DNA of 64,000 bases from Rhodoluna sp. (GCA_024641095.1 JAHEDR010000001.1:62001-126000); one strand, 5' to 3'; positions 27,647 to 36,640 are shown, counted from the stretch's first letter. A program made the numbers and translations. Notes: generated from the sequence alone by a model not told the origin.

Positions 27647-28924
27647 ATGACAACTTTCTCGGCACCAGAACTAATCGTTGCCAAGCGTGACAAAGGTGAG
27701 CTAACTACCGAGCAAATCAATTGGCTGATTGCCAACTACACAAGTGGGGTAGTTGCCGACGAGCAGATGTCAGCAATGGCAATGGCAATTTTGCTAAATG
27801 GCATGAGTCGCCGCGAGATCAAAGATTTAACCTTGGCCATGATTGCCTCGGGTGAGCGGTTGAACTACGAGGGGCTTTCAATGCCTACCTCCGATAAGCA
27901 CTCAACCGGAGGAGTGGGCGACAAAATCACTTTGCCCCTTGCACCGCTTGTTGCTGTGTTTGGTGTTGCAGTGCCACAGCTTTCTGGCCGCGGTCTTGGT
28001 CACACCGGTGGAACCCTAGACAAGTTGGAATCAATTCCGGGTTGGCGCGCACAAATTTCTAACGAAGAGTTTCACAAGCAGCTGGCTGACATTGGTGCCG
28101 TGATTTGTGCTGCCGGTTCTGGTTTGGCCCCTGCCGATCGCAAGCTCTACAGTCTGCGCGATGTAACCGGAACGGTTGAAGCAATTCCACTGATTGCATC
28201 GTCAATCATGTCTAAGAAAATTGCCGAAGGTACGCAATCATTGGTGCTTGACGTGAAGGTTGGCTCGGGCGCATTCATGAAAAACATTGAGCGCGCACGC
28301 GAACTTGCCACCGTAATGGTTCAGCTTGGTCAAGATGCCGGCGTAAACACTTCAGCGTTGCTAACCGATATGTCTACTCCGCTTGGTTTTGAAATTGGAA
28401 ATGCCCTTGAAGTTAAGGAATCGCTTGAGGTTCTTGCCGGGGGAGGACCTGCAGATGTGGTGGAGATCACCATTGAGCTGGCGCGAGAAATGCTGCGCCT
28501 TGCTGGCAAGCCAGATGTTGATGTTGCGGCTGCGCTAAAGGATGGCCGCGCAATGGATAAGTGGCGCCAGATGATCTCAGCTCAGGGTGGCGACCCAGAT
28601 GCCAAGCTTCCTGAGGCCAAGGAGCACCACGTGGTGACCGCCACTGAATCTGGTTACCTAAGCCAGCTGGATGCCCTGCAGGTGGGAACCGCCTCTTGGC
28701 GCCTGGGTGCCGGACGCGCACGCAAGGAAGACGCTGTGCAGTTTGGCGCTGGCATTACCCTGCACGCACAGCTTGGCGACAAGGTAGAAGCAGGCGCGCC
28801 ACTCATGACTTTGCACACCGATGAACCAGCCAGATTTGAACGCGCCTTGGATGCACTTCAAGGTTCGTTTAAGATTGAGGCTTCGGCACCAGCACGCAAG
28901 ATTGTGCTAGATCGCATTAATTAG
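27647..28924 (+). CDS. deoA: Thymidine / pyrimidine-nucleoside phosphorylase
   Basis: 425 residues. It splits thymidine or (deoxy)uridine with phosphate to the base and (deoxy)ribose-1-phosphate. Visible motifs are SDKHSTGGVGDKITL (phosphate site), SGRGLGHTGGTLDKLESIPG (the family signature) and LVLDVKVGSGAFMKN. The start has AAAGGAA upstream. Middle of the salvage run cdd-deoA-add. Confidence 0.96.
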   Translation: MTTFSAPELIVAKRDKGELTTEQINWLIANYTSGVVADEQMSAMAMAILLNGMSRREIKDLTLAMIASGERLNYEGLSMPTSDKHSTGGVGDKITLPLAPLVAVFGVAVPQLSGRGLGHTGGTLDKLESIPGWRAQISNEEFHKQLADIGAVICAAGSGLAPADRKLYSLRDVTGTVEAIPLIASSIMSKKIAEGTQSLVLDVKVGSGAFMKNIERARELATVMVQLGQDAGVNTSALLTDMSTPLGFEIGNALEVKESLEVLAGGGPADVVEITIELAREMLRLAGKPDVDVAAALKDGRAMDKWRQMISAQGGDPDAKLPEAKEHHVVTATESGYLSQLDALQVGTASWRLGAGRARKEDAVQFGAGITLHAQLGDKVEAGAPLMTLHTDEPARFERALDALQGSFKIEASAPARKIVLDRIN

Positions 28925-28940
28925 AAAAAGAGGCAACCCC

Positions 28941-30044
28941 ATGGCAAACTTCGACATTCGCTCGTTGCCTAAAATTTCACTTCACGATCACCTTGATGGT
29001 GGCTTGCGCCCGCAGAGCATCATTGAGATGGCTGCCGAAATTGGCTACGCGCTTCCTGCCGATAACGCCAAGGACCTTCGCAAGTGGTTTGAGAAATCTG
29101 CCGACTCGGGTTCACTAGTTGAATACCTAAAGACATTTGATGTCACCACTGCAGTAATGCAGACTCGCGAACACCTAACCCGTGTTGCTCGTGAGTTCGT
29201 TTTGAATCTGGCTAACGACGGCGTCATCTACGGCGAGATTCGCTGGGCACCAGAGCAGCACCTAACTCGCGGCCTAACTCTTGATGAAACCGTTGAGGCG
29301 GTTCAGGATGGCCTAGAAGAAGGCATGCAGTTAGTTGAGGAGCAGGGCGGTTTCATTCGCACCGGCCAGTTGGTGACTGCAATGCGTCACGCAGATCGCG
29401 GGCTTGAGATTGCCGAGCTTGCTGTTCGTCACCGCAACAACGGCGTAGTTGGTTTTGATATCGCTGGCGCCGAGAAGGGCTTTTTGCCAAGCCGCCACAA
29501 AGTAGCTTTTGATTACCTAGCCACAGAGTTGTTCCCGGTCACCGTGCACGCTGGTGAGGCCGATGGCATCGAGAGCATTAAAGATGCAATCGTTTCCGGT
29601 CGCGCACTTCGCCTAGGTCACGGTGTGCGCATCGTTGAGGACATTATGTTTAGCCGCACTGAGGGTGAGACAGATCTAGTTGTGCTTGGTCCGGTTGCCG
29701 AGTGGGTTCACGATCGCGGAATTGTTCTTGAGACCTCGCCATCTTCAAACCTGCAGACCGGAGCAATTGCTCTGCTGGGCGAGACCATGGCAGATCACCC
29801 GTTTGACATTCTTTATGACCTTGGTTTCAAGGTGACTGTAAACACCGATAACCGCCTGATGAGTGGCACCTCGCTTACCCGCGAGATGGAACTCTTGGTA
29901 GATACCTTTGGCTACAACCTTGATGACCTTGAGATCTTCCAGATGAATGCTGCCGAAGGTGCTTTTCAGGCAATCGATGACCGCGAAGAGTTAATTGAAA
30001 TGATTAACGACGGGTTTGAATTAGCTCGCAACTTTGGTAAGTAA
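28941..30044 (+). CDS. add: Adenosine deaminase
   Basis: 367 residues. Zinc ligands His15 and His17 lie in LHDHLDGGLR; further active-site segments are DIAGAE, VHAGEADG, RLGHGVRI and the NTDNR motif with the metal Asp. Converts adenosine or deoxyadenosine to inosine, whose cleavage PunA (32486) can perform. RBS AAAGAGG precedes the ATG. Confidence 0.96.
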   Translation: MANFDIRSLPKISLHDHLDGGLRPQSIIEMAAEIGYALPADNAKDLRKWFEKSADSGSLVEYLKTFDVTTAVMQTREHLTRVAREFVLNLANDGVIYGEIRWAPEQHLTRGLTLDETVEAVQDGLEEGMQLVEEQGGFIRTGQLVTAMRHADRGLEIAELAVRHRNNGVVGFDIAGAEKGFLPSRHKVAFDYLATELFPVTVHAGEADGIESIKDAIVSGRALRLGHGVRIVEDIMFSRTEGETDLVVLGPVAEWVHDRGIVLETSPSSNLQTGAIALLGETMADHPFDILYDLGFKVTVNTDNRLMSGTSLTREMELLVDTFGYNLDDLEIFQMNAAEGAFQAIDDREELIEMINDGFELARNFGK

Positions 30045-30046
30045 GC

Positions 30047-30493
30047 ATGGCCTTCACGAAACTAGCTGAGGCTTTTGGCGAGGATGCAATTAGAGTCCTT
30101 GCCGTTGCCTTAGATCGTGAGCACGCGGTTGCGTTATCGGGTGATCTTTTAGTTGCCAGCGGCCGAGTAACACCGGAATACGTTGATCAAATGGTTGAGG
30201 TGCTTGATACCCACGGCCCGTACTTTGTAATTTCTCCCGGCATTGCACTTGCTCACGCCAAACCGTCAGAAACCGTCATCAGCACCGGACTTAGCCTGGT
30301 GACTCTTGCCGAACCAGTTGTGTTTGGCAATGCGGCAAATGACCCAGTGCGTCTGGTGATTGGGTTCTGCGCGGTGGATCACGATTCACACATTGAACTG
30401 CTTGCCGAGCTCTCAAACTTGCTCAGTGATGTACAGACTGTAAATTCCCTGTTAAATGCAGTAGATACCGAACACATTCGCGAACTCTTCTAA
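30047..30493 (+). CDS. PTS EIIA component (mannitol/ascorbate class)
   Basis: 148 residues, a whole PTS EIIA domain of the fructose-mannitol/ascorbate superfamily. His70 in SPGIALAHAKPSE is the expected phospho-acceptor. It begins 2 bp after the add stop, so it belongs to the salvage operon. No membrane EIIC is found in the window. It may serve a sugar transporter encoded elsewhere or act as a regulator; the sequence does not settle this. Confidence 0.82.
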   Translation: MAFTKLAEAFGEDAIRVLAVALDREHAVALSGDLLVASGRVTPEYVDQMVEVLDTHGPYFVISPGIALAHAKPSETVISTGLSLVTLAEPVVFGNAANDPVRLVIGFCAVDHDSHIELLAELSNLLSDVQTVNSLLNAVDTEHIRELF

Positions 30494-30503
30494 CTGCGCA
30501 AGG

Positions 30504-30509
30504 CAGAAT
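30504..30509 (+). promoter_or_regulatory. -10-like CAGAAT before the EIIB gene
   Basis: GGCAGAATGGG followed by the ATG at 30516, six bases after the hexamer. A near-identical GGCAGAATGGGG precedes lpdA. It may give a leaderless secondary transcript, although the gene is also within the operon. Confidence 0.3.
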
Positions 30510-30515
30510 GGGCTT

Positions 30516-30785
30516 ATGAAGATAATTGCGGTTTGTGGAATGGGCATTGGCACATCAGTACTACTAAAGATGAATGCCGAAAAGGTGCTTTCTCAGTTGG
30601 GAATTGACGCAACCGTTGAAGCCACCGATATGAAAACCGCTCGCGAATCTCGTGATGCACAGGTAATTCTGACCACTCCGGATCTTGCACAATTGCTAAC
30701 CGGACTTCCTTCAGAGGTAATCACAATCGAGCACTTCTTTGACCTCGAGGAACTAACAAAGAAGCTTTCAGCTTCTTTGCTATAG
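30516..30785 (+). CDS. PTS EIIB component (lactose/ascorbate class)
   Basis: 89 residues, a complete EIIB of the lactose/ascorbate type. Phospho-cysteine Cys7 sits in the P-loop-like IAVCGMGIGTSVLLKM. Its last eight codons lie in the first copy of a duplicated hairpin (30761-30784). It follows EIIA by 22 bp and ends the operon, facing the convergent mutase gene. Confidence 0.82.
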   Translation: MKIIAVCGMGIGTSVLLKMNAEKVLSQLGIDATVEATDMKTARESRDAQVILTTPDLAQLLTGLPSEVITIEHFFDLEELTKKLSASLL

Positions 30786-30820
30786 GCACTGTTCCAGAAG
30801 CTCTCGGCTTCTTTGCTATA
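30758..30820. terminator. Duplicated hairpin between convergent genes
   Basis: Two 24-base units, at 30761-30784 and 30797-30820, differ at two positions. The first forms AAAGAAGCT/AGCTTCTTT (30758-30778), a perfect 9-bp stem; the second AGAAGC/GCTTCT (30796-30812). The A-side and T-side fit termination in both directions. The first copy contains the end of the EIIB gene, the second lies just outside the mutase gene. Confidence 0.6.
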
Positions 30821-30827
30821 AAAGCTT

Positions 30828-32483
30828 TTACTTTAGAAGCTGCTGCATAGCGGCGTGCAATTCTGCAAGCGCTGCTTGCGCCTGAGTTTTTGAATCACCA
30901 ATCGCCTGCAGGTAGCACTTGAGCTTTGGCTCAGTTCCCGATGGGCGAACAATCACGCGTCGACCATCGGCAAGGTCAAATCGCAAACCATCGGTTGCGC
31001 CAAGTTCTGCGGTAGCAACATTCAAATCGGTGAACTCAGCCTGAAACCCAGCAATTTCTGCAGGTGGGTTATTTCTAAGCTTGCTCATCAAATCTTGAAT
31101 CACTGCGAGGTTGGTTACGCGAATAGAAATTTGGCCGGTTGCATAGTGACCATACAGCTCACCAAGTTCTGCCAGGTGATCTCTTAGTGTCTTGCCTTGC
31201 TTGGCAAGTTGCGTGGCAACATCGGCGGCAATCAAAGCTGCCGAGATTCCGTCTTTGTCTGGGGTGCGCTGTGCATCAACGCAGTAGCCAAGTGCTTCTT
31301 CGTAACCAAAGATTAGGTTTGGAACTTTTGAGATCCACTTAAATCCGGTTAGCGTCTCGCGGTAGCCAAGCCCAAAGTGCGCTGCAACCTTGGAAAGCGC
31401 AGAACTCGAAACGATTGAGCAGGCAAGCATTCCCGGGCCATCGGCAAATGTTCTGCCCTCGACCGAGGCTCGTCTTGCCATCTCGTGACCGAGAATCAAA
31501 CCAATCTCGTCACCGGTGAGTCTGCGCCAGCCCTCGGCGCTATCGGTGTCTGGAATGCCAATCGCTAGGCGGTCTGCGTCAGGGTCGTTTGCCAAGATTA
31601 GGTCTGCGCCAACCTCACGTGCCTTGGCAAAACTTAGGTCCATGGCGCCAGGTTCTTCTGGGTTTGGAAATGCAACGGTAGGAAAACTGCCGTCGGGTAG
31701 TAGCTGGGCGTCAACGGTAATTGGCTTGGCCAAACCAACCGCTTCAAATAATTTCTCAATCACGTGCCAACCAACGCCGTGCATTGCGGTGTAAACAATC
31801 TTTAGCGAGTCACCGTTTTCAATTTCACCGGTGAGGCTTGCGGTTTCGCCAACATAAGCCTGACGCATTTCATCACCGATGATTTCGTAATTGGTGCTCT
31901 TTGGAATTGCATCAAATGTTTGAGTCTCGGCAATCAAGCGAATGTTTGCGGCAATTTCTTTATCGGTTGGTGAAATGATTTGTGAGCCACCGTTGCTGCC
32001 ACCCAGGTAAACCTTGTAGCCGTTGTCGCGGGGTGGGTTGTGTGAAGCGGTAACCATGACGGCCGCTGAAGTGGTTAAGTGCTTGCCGGCAAATGCCAAC
32101 ACCGGGGTAGGCACCACGCCATCAAAGAGCATGGTTCTAATTCCGGCGGCCGCAAAAATCTCAGCCGAGTCGCGCGCGAATACCGCACTGTTGATACGAC
32201 CATCAAAACCAATGACCACCGATGGGTTCTGCTTGAAGTGTTCCAGAACGTAATCGCGAATGCCCGCGGCAGCCTGAGCAACCAGAACTCGGTTCATTCG
32301 GTTTGATCCGGCGCCGAGCTCACCGCGAAGGCCTGCGGTACCAAAATCTAGGCGGCTGCCCATGCGATCTGAGATTGCCTCAAAGTCAGCTGCTTCAATC
32401 AGGTCAAGAAGCTCTGACCTAGTTTCTGGGTCTGGGTCTTGCGCTGCCCAAGAAATTGCGAGTGCTAGATGTTGCGGGTTCAT
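30828..32483 (-). CDS. pmmB: Phosphosugar mutase (phosphomannomutase/phosphoglucomutase type)
   Basis: 551 residues, the long alpha-D-phosphohexomutase class. The phosphoserine is Ser147 in VTASHNPPRDNGYKVY; the metal site is DPDADRLAIG; the sugar-binding GYEEALGY and the phosphate loop RPSGTEPKLKCY are present. It lies 2 bp after punA in the same operon, so it may act as a phosphopentomutase that turns ribose-1-phosphate from nucleoside cleavage into ribose-5-phosphate; that role is inferred from context, not sequence. Confidence 0.88.
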   Translation of the reverse strand: MNPQHLALAISWAAQDPDPETRSELLDLIEAADFEAISDRMGSRLDFGTAGLRGELGAGSNRMNRVLVAQAAAGIRDYVLEHFKQNPSVVIGFDGRINSAVFARDSAEIFAAAGIRTMLFDGVVPTPVLAFAGKHLTTSAAVMVTASHNPPRDNGYKVYLGGSNGGSQIISPTDKEIAANIRLIAETQTFDAIPKSTNYEIIGDEMRQAYVGETASLTGEIENGDSLKIVYTAMHGVGWHVIEKLFEAVGLAKPITVDAQLLPDGSFPTVAFPNPEEPGAMDLSFAKAREVGADLILANDPDADRLAIGIPDTDSAEGWRRLTGDEIGLILGHEMARRASVEGRTFADGPGMLACSIVSSSALSKVAAHFGLGYRETLTGFKWISKVPNLIFGYEEALGYCVDAQRTPDKDGISAALIAADVATQLAKQGKTLRDHLAELGELYGHYATGQISIRVTNLAVIQDLMSKLRNNPPAEIAGFQAEFTDLNVATAELGATDGLRFDLADGRRVIVRPSGTEPKLKCYLQAIGDSKTQAQAALAELHAAMQQLLK

Positions 32484-32485
32484 GA

Positions 32486-33307
32486 TTAAAGCTTTGCAAC
32501 TATCTGTGCCAACAAGCCACTTATGCGTACCTCTGCATCTTTACCCGCCTGCAAAACTTCTGCGTGACTCAGCGGTTCCTTTTGAATTCCTGCGGCCAAG
32601 TTTGTAATAAGTGACAGGCCAAGAATTTCCATTCCGGCTTCTCGTGCTGCAATTGCCTCTAGTGAGGTAGACATGCCAACGATGTGACCACCAATGTGCT
32701 TCGCCATCTGAACCTCGGCCGGTGTCTCGTAGTGTGGGCCACGGAACTGGCAGTAAACGCCTTCGTCCAAACTTGAATCAACGGTGCGGGCAATGTCGCG
32801 CAAGCGCTTTGAATAAAGATCAGTGAGGTCTACGAACTTTGCACCCTCAAGTGGGCTGTCGGCGGTGAGGTTGATGTGGTCGCTGACAAGAACCGGAGTT
32901 CCTGGCTTCCAGGTTTCCTTAATTCCACCGGCTCCGTTTGTGAGAATCATGGTCTTCACTCCGGTAGCTGCCGCGGTGCGAACTCCGTGTGCCACACGAC
33001 GAACTCCGTGACCCTCGTAGTAGTGTGTGCGAGCACCAAGTACTAGGGCGTGCTTGCCACTAGGCAGTTTGATTGAGCGAATGGTGGCAACGTGGCCCTG
33101 AACCTTTGGTGCCGAGAAACCCAAAACTTCGGTGGCGTCTACAGTTGCCACTGTTTCACCAATCAGGTCGGCCGCTTTTGCCCAACCAGAACCAAGAGTC
33201 AAAGCAATGTCGTGCTGTGGCACGCCAGTTAGCTTGGCAATAGATTCGGCAGCCTGAGCTGCGATTTCAAACGGATTAGCGACTGAATTGTCTAGTGGGT
33301 TGTTCAT
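32486..33307 (-). CDS. punA: Purine-nucleoside phosphorylase (trimeric type)
   Basis: 273 residues. Cleaves inosine and guanosine with phosphate. LTLGSGWAKAADLIG holds the phosphate-site Ser; FRGPHYETPAEVQM and the AREAGMEILGLSLITNLAAGI block with the purine-binding Asn are typical of the low-molecular-mass class. Start 6 nt behind TAGACT. Together with add and deoA it completes the salvage of purine and pyrimidine nucleosides. Confidence 0.96.
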   Translation of the reverse strand: MNNPLDNSVANPFEIAAQAAESIAKLTGVPQHDIALTLGSGWAKAADLIGETVATVDATEVLGFSAPKVQGHVATIRSIKLPSGKHALVLGARTHYYEGHGVRRVAHGVRTAAATGVKTMILTNGAGGIKETWKPGTPVLVSDHINLTADSPLEGAKFVDLTDLYSKRLRDIARTVDSSLDEGVYCQFRGPHYETPAEVQMAKHIGGHIVGMSTSLEAIAAREAGMEILGLSLITNLAAGIQKEPLSHAEVLQAGKDAEVRISGLLAQIVAKL

Positions 33308-33313
33308 ACTTCG

Positions 33314-33319
33314 AGTCTA
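33314..33319 (-). promoter_or_regulatory. -10 box TAGACT of punA, leaderless
   Basis: Minus strand TAGACT, six bases (CGAAGT), ATG at 33307. Confidence 0.5.
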
Positions 33320-33326
33320 CGACTGG

Positions 33327-33332
33327 CAGAAT
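33327..33332 (+). promoter_or_regulatory. -10-like CAGAAT of lpdA, leaderless GTG
   Basis: CAGAAT, seven bases (GGGGTAA), then the GTG of lpdA at 33340. Only 32 bp separate the divergent punA and lpdA starts, so their promoters overlap back to back. Confidence 0.4.
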
Positions 33333-33339
33333 GGGGTAA

Positions 33340-34758
33340 GTGAGCGATAACGAAATCAAAAAACACCACATTGTCATCATTGGCGGAGGCCCTGGTGGCT
33401 ACGAGGCAGCCCTTGCCGGAATCCAGCTAGGCGCAGAGGTAACTCTGATTGAGCGTGCTGGTATTGGTGGTGCCGCAGTGCTCACCGATGTGGTGCCTTC
33501 GAAGACTTTGATCGCAACTGCCGAAGCCGCACAGCGCGTGGCACATGCCGAAAGCCTTGGCGTTTACTTCTCTGTAGATGGCAAAAAGATCAACCCAAAG
33601 ACCGAGATTGATTTGGGTCTGGTTAACGAGCGTCTTTTGAACTTGGCTCACGCGCAGTCAGAAGACATGCACGACCAACTTATTCAGGCTGGGGTTCGCG
33701 TAATCGACGGCATGGGTCGTCTTGATGGAAACCACGCGGTGATCGTTGACGCAATCGAGGACGGCAAGTCTGAGCGCCTAGAGGCAAAGACAATCATCAT
33801 TGCGGTTGGTGGCCACCCGCGACAGCTTGATACCGCTAAGCCAGATGGCAAGCGCATTCTTACCTGGACTCAGCTTTATAACTTGGAAGAACTTCCAGAG
33901 CACATGATTGTGGTTGGTTCTGGCGTTACCGGTGCCGAGTTTGCATCTGCGTATCGCGCACTTGGCAGCGAAGTTACATTGGTTTCAAGCCGCGACACAG
34001 TTCTGCCTGGCAACGATGCCGATGCGGCTCAGCTACTTGAGCACGTGTTCCGCAATAACGGAATCAACGTTATGAACAAGACTCGTGCCGAGAAGGTTGT
34101 GAACACCGGGGAAGGTGTAGAGGTAACTCTGGCCGACGGAAAAATTATTAAAGGCTCACACTGTTTGATGGCCGTTGGTTCTATTCCTAACACCGCAGGC
34201 CTGGGTCTTGAAGAAGCCGGCGTATTGCTAACCGAGTCTGGTCACATTCAGGTGAACAAGGTTGCTAGAACTTCTCGTGCAAATGTTTATGCCGTTGGTG
34301 ACTGCAGCACCTTCTTGCCGCTTGCTTCGGTAAGCGCAATGCAGGGTCGCACCGCGGTGTTTCACACCATGGGCGACGTGGCAACACCAACCGAGGTACG
34401 CAACGTTGCCTCTAACGTTTTCACCGCTCCCGAAATTGCATCGGTTGGTTGGATGGAACAAGACATTAAAGATGGCAAGGTCAACGGCTACGTTGAGAAG
34501 ATTGATCTAAACGCAAACCCTCGCGCCAAGATGCAGGGCATTGACGTTGGTTTCATTAAGTTGATTTGTTCAACCGGTGGAACCGTGATTGGTGGAGTCA
34601 TTGTGGCACCGCGCGCATCTGACTTGATCTACTCAATTGCAATCGCAATCGAAAACCGATTGACAGCAGATGAGCTAGCTAGAACCTTCACCGTTTACCC
34701 ATCGCTAACTGAAACCATTAGCAACGCGGCCCGTGCCCTTCATAAGCCGAATGTATAA
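33340..34758 (+). CDS. lpdA: LpdA-type NAD(P)H:quinone oxidoreductase, flavoprotein
   Basis: 472 residues from GTG 33340. FAD motif IVIIGGGPGGYEAAL, NAD motif VVGSGVTGAEFA and the second FAD site VYAVGDCS show a disulfide-reductase fold. The redox cysteines are absent: the usual GGTCLNVGCIPSK reads GGAAVLTDVVPSK (43-55), with Ala46 and Val51. The C-terminal His-Glu dyad is also altered (VYPSLTETI). M. tuberculosis LpdA (Rv3303c) is, as I recall, a quinone reductase of this kind; dihydrolipoamide dehydrogenase activity is unlikely. Confidence 0.9.
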   Translation: MSDNEIKKHHIVIIGGGPGGYEAALAGIQLGAEVTLIERAGIGGAAVLTDVVPSKTLIATAEAAQRVAHAESLGVYFSVDGKKINPKTEIDLGLVNERLLNLAHAQSEDMHDQLIQAGVRVIDGMGRLDGNHAVIVDAIEDGKSERLEAKTIIIAVGGHPRQLDTAKPDGKRILTWTQLYNLEELPEHMIVVGSGVTGAEFASAYRALGSEVTLVSSRDTVLPGNDADAAQLLEHVFRNNGINVMNKTRAEKVVNTGEGVEVTLADGKIIKGSHCLMAVGSIPNTAGLGLEEAGVLLTESGHIQVNKVARTSRANVYAVGDCSTFLPLASVSAMQGRTAVFHTMGDVATPTEVRNVASNVFTAPEIASVGWMEQDIKDGKVNGYVEKIDLNANPRAKMQGIDVGFIKLICSTGGTVIGGVIVAPRASDLIYSIAIAIENRLTADELARTFTVYPSLTETISNAARALHKPNV

Positions 34759-34771
34759 ACCAAACTTAAAT

Positions 34772-34802
34772 AAAAAAGCCGCCTCAATGGGCGGCTTTTT
34801 TA
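34772..34802. terminator. Bidirectional terminator between lpdA and the carboxylase alpha gene
   Basis: AAAAAAGCCGCC pairs with GGCGGCTTTTTT around a TCAATG loop. The A-run and T-run serve both convergent transcripts. Confidence 0.93.
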
Positions 34803-34809
34803 TTTGGTC

Positions 34810-36597
34810 TTAGTCTTCGATTTCCAGAAGTACAGTGCCAGCCGGAACGGTAGTTCCAACCTCAGCGGTAACTGACTTAATTTTTCCGCTGCGGTGGGCG
34901 TTGATTGGTTGCTCCATCTTCATGGCCTCAAGCACTACAACTAGGTCGCCCTCTTGAACGCTTTCACCCACTGCAACGGCAATCTTCACAACGGTTGACT
35001 GCATAGGTGCCTTGATGGTGTTACCGCTGCCGCCACCTGCCTGAGCGTGTGAGTGGCTCTTGCGCTTTGGCGCGTGGCCTGCAGGCACACCGCTTGCCGC
35101 GGTTGAACCTAGCAAACGCTTAGGCAGTGAAACCTCAATGCGCTTACCATCAACTTCAACCACAACGTTGTTGCGCTCTGCTGGCTCTTCGCCAGCTTCA
35201 GCAACACCGCTCCATGCAGGAATGTCGTTTACCCACTCGGTTTCAATCCATCGGGTATAGATTCCAAACTTATTTGCTGCAACATCACCAATGAATGCTG
35301 GGTCATTCACAATCTTTCGGTGGAACGGAAGCACGGTTGGCAAACCGGCAACTTCCATTTCGGCAAGTGCACGACGTGAGCGAGCAAGCGCTTCGTCGCG
35401 AGTCGCGCCGGTCACGATTAGCTTGGCAACCATTGAGTCAAACGAACCAGAGATTACGTCTCCTGATTCAACACCAGTGTCTACGCGAACGCCAGGACCA
35501 GACGGTGCCTTAAAAACGTGAACCGGTCCAGGAGCTGGCATAAAGTTTCGGCCGGCGTCTTCACCGTTGATGCGGAATTCAAATGAGTGACCTTTAATTT
35601 CTGGGTCTGCGTAATCAAGCACTCCACCCTCGGCCAAACGGAACTGCTCGCGCACAAGGTCAATGCCGGTTACCTCTTCAGATACCGGGTGCTCAACCTG
35701 TAGACGTGTGTTCACCTCAAGGAACGAGATGGTTCCGTCTTGCGCAACTAGGAACTCACAAGTACCTGCGCCTTGGTAGCCAACCTCTTTCAAGATTGCC
35801 TTCGATGAAGCGTAAAGGCGGTCAATCTGATCTTTGGTTAGGAATGGTGCCGGTGCTTCTTCAACAAGCTTCTGGTGACGACGCTGCAGTGAGCAGTCGC
35901 GAGTTGAAACAACAACTACGTTGCCGTGTGCATCGGCAAGGCACTGGGTCTCAACGTGACGAGGCTTTTCCAAATACTTTTCAACGAAACATTCACCGCG
36001 ACCAAACGCCGCGATTGCTTCACGAGTTGCCGATTCAAAAAGTTCTGCAACTTCTTCTTCTTTATAAGCAACCTTGATGCCGCGGCCACCGCCACCGAAT
36101 GCTGCTTTGATTGCAACTGGTAGACCGTATTGCTTTACGAAATCCAAAACTTCTGCGGCACCCGATACCGGGTCAAGAGTTCCAGGGGCCAGGGGAGCGC
36201 CAGCTCTTTCTGCAACGTGACGAGCAGAAACCTTGTCGCCAAGTTGCTCGATGGCTTTAGGTGACGGACCAATCCAAATCAAACCTGCATCAATTACTGC
36301 CTGCGCGAAGGTTGCGTTCTCGGCAAGGAATCCATAGCCAGGGTGAACCGCATCGGCACCAGACTTCTTTGCAACTCCCATGATTTTTTCGATTACCAAG
36401 TAGGTCTCTGGGCCGGTAGTGCCGTGAAGTGCGTAAGCCTCATCGGCTAGCTTCACGTGCATGGCATCGCGGTCTTGATCGGCGTAAACCGCTACCGAAA
36501 GAATTCCTGCGTCCTTTGCGGCTCGAGCGATGCGAACGGCAATTTCGCCTCGGTTGGCAATCAGGACCTTGGTGATCTTTTTTGGGGTTGAAGTCAT
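34810..36597 (-). CDS. accA: Acyl-CoA carboxylase alpha subunit (biotin carboxylase + carrier)
   Basis: 595 residues. The biotin carboxylase core starts [20 protein letters not shown] and has the glycine-rich ATP loop [11 protein letters not shown], the [10 protein letters not shown] region and the catalytic [18 protein letters not shown]. After a linker rich in His/Lys/Ala comes the biotinyl domain with Lys560 in [10 protein letters not shown]. Works with AccD (41911) and AccE (41664) on acetyl- or propionyl-CoA; BirA (43632) should biotinylate it. A TAGGCT box is 9 nt before the ATG. Confidence 0.96.
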   Translation of the reverse strand: MTSTPKKITKVLIANRGEIAVRIARAAKDAGILSVAVYADQDRDAMHVKLADEAYALHGTTGPETYLVIEKIMGVAKKSGADAVHPGYGFLAENATFAQAVIDAGLIWIGPSPKAIEQLGDKVSARHVAERAGAPLAPGTLDPVSGAAEVLDFVKQYGLPVAIKAAFGGGGRGIKVAYKEEEVAELFESATREAIAAFGRGECFVEKYLEKPRHVETQCLADAHGNVVVVSTRDCSLQRRHQKLVEEAPAPFLTKDQIDRLYASSKAILKEVGYQGAGTCEFLVAQDGTISFLEVNTRLQVEHPVSEEVTGIDLVREQFRLAEGGVLDYADPEIKGHSFEFRINGEDAGRNFMPAPGPVHVFKAPSGPGVRVDTGVESGDVISGSFDSMVAKLIVTGATRDEALARSRRALAEMEVAGLPTVLPFHRKIVNDPAFIGDVAANKFGIYTRWIETEWVNDIPAWSGVAEAGEEPAERNNVVVEVDGKRIEVSLPKRLLGSTAASGVPAGHAPKRKSHSHAQAGGGSGNTIKAPMQSTVVKIAVAVGESVQEGDLVVVLEAMKMEQPINAHRSGKIKSVTAEVGTTVPAGTVLLEIED

Positions 36598-36606
36598 AAT
36601 TCACAA

Positions 36607-36612
36607 GCCTAT
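36607..36612 (-). promoter_or_regulatory. -10 box TAGGCT of the carboxylase alpha gene
   Basis: Minus strand TAGGCT, nine bases, then ATG at 36597. Transcription would start 2-3 nt before the codon. Confidence 0.4.
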
Positions 36613-36617
36613 TGGCT

Positions 36618-36640
36618 AAAAAGGGCCGTTTATTGGCCCA
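36618..36640 (-). terminator. Terminator between maf and the carboxylase alpha gene
   Basis: On the minus strand GGGCC (36640-36636) and GGCCC (36628-36624) flank an AATAAAC loop and are followed by TTTTT. It would end maf transcription just upstream of the alpha-subunit promoter. The 90 bp above it hold no gene; a TCACAA (36645-36650) and TTGTGA (36666-36671) inverted pair is the only other pattern I see. Confidence 0.65.

Noticed and set aside
35706-36077. 123-codon plus-strand frame inside the carboxylase alpha gene
   Set aside because: Antisense to the biotin-carboxylase core; composition unlike real proteins here.
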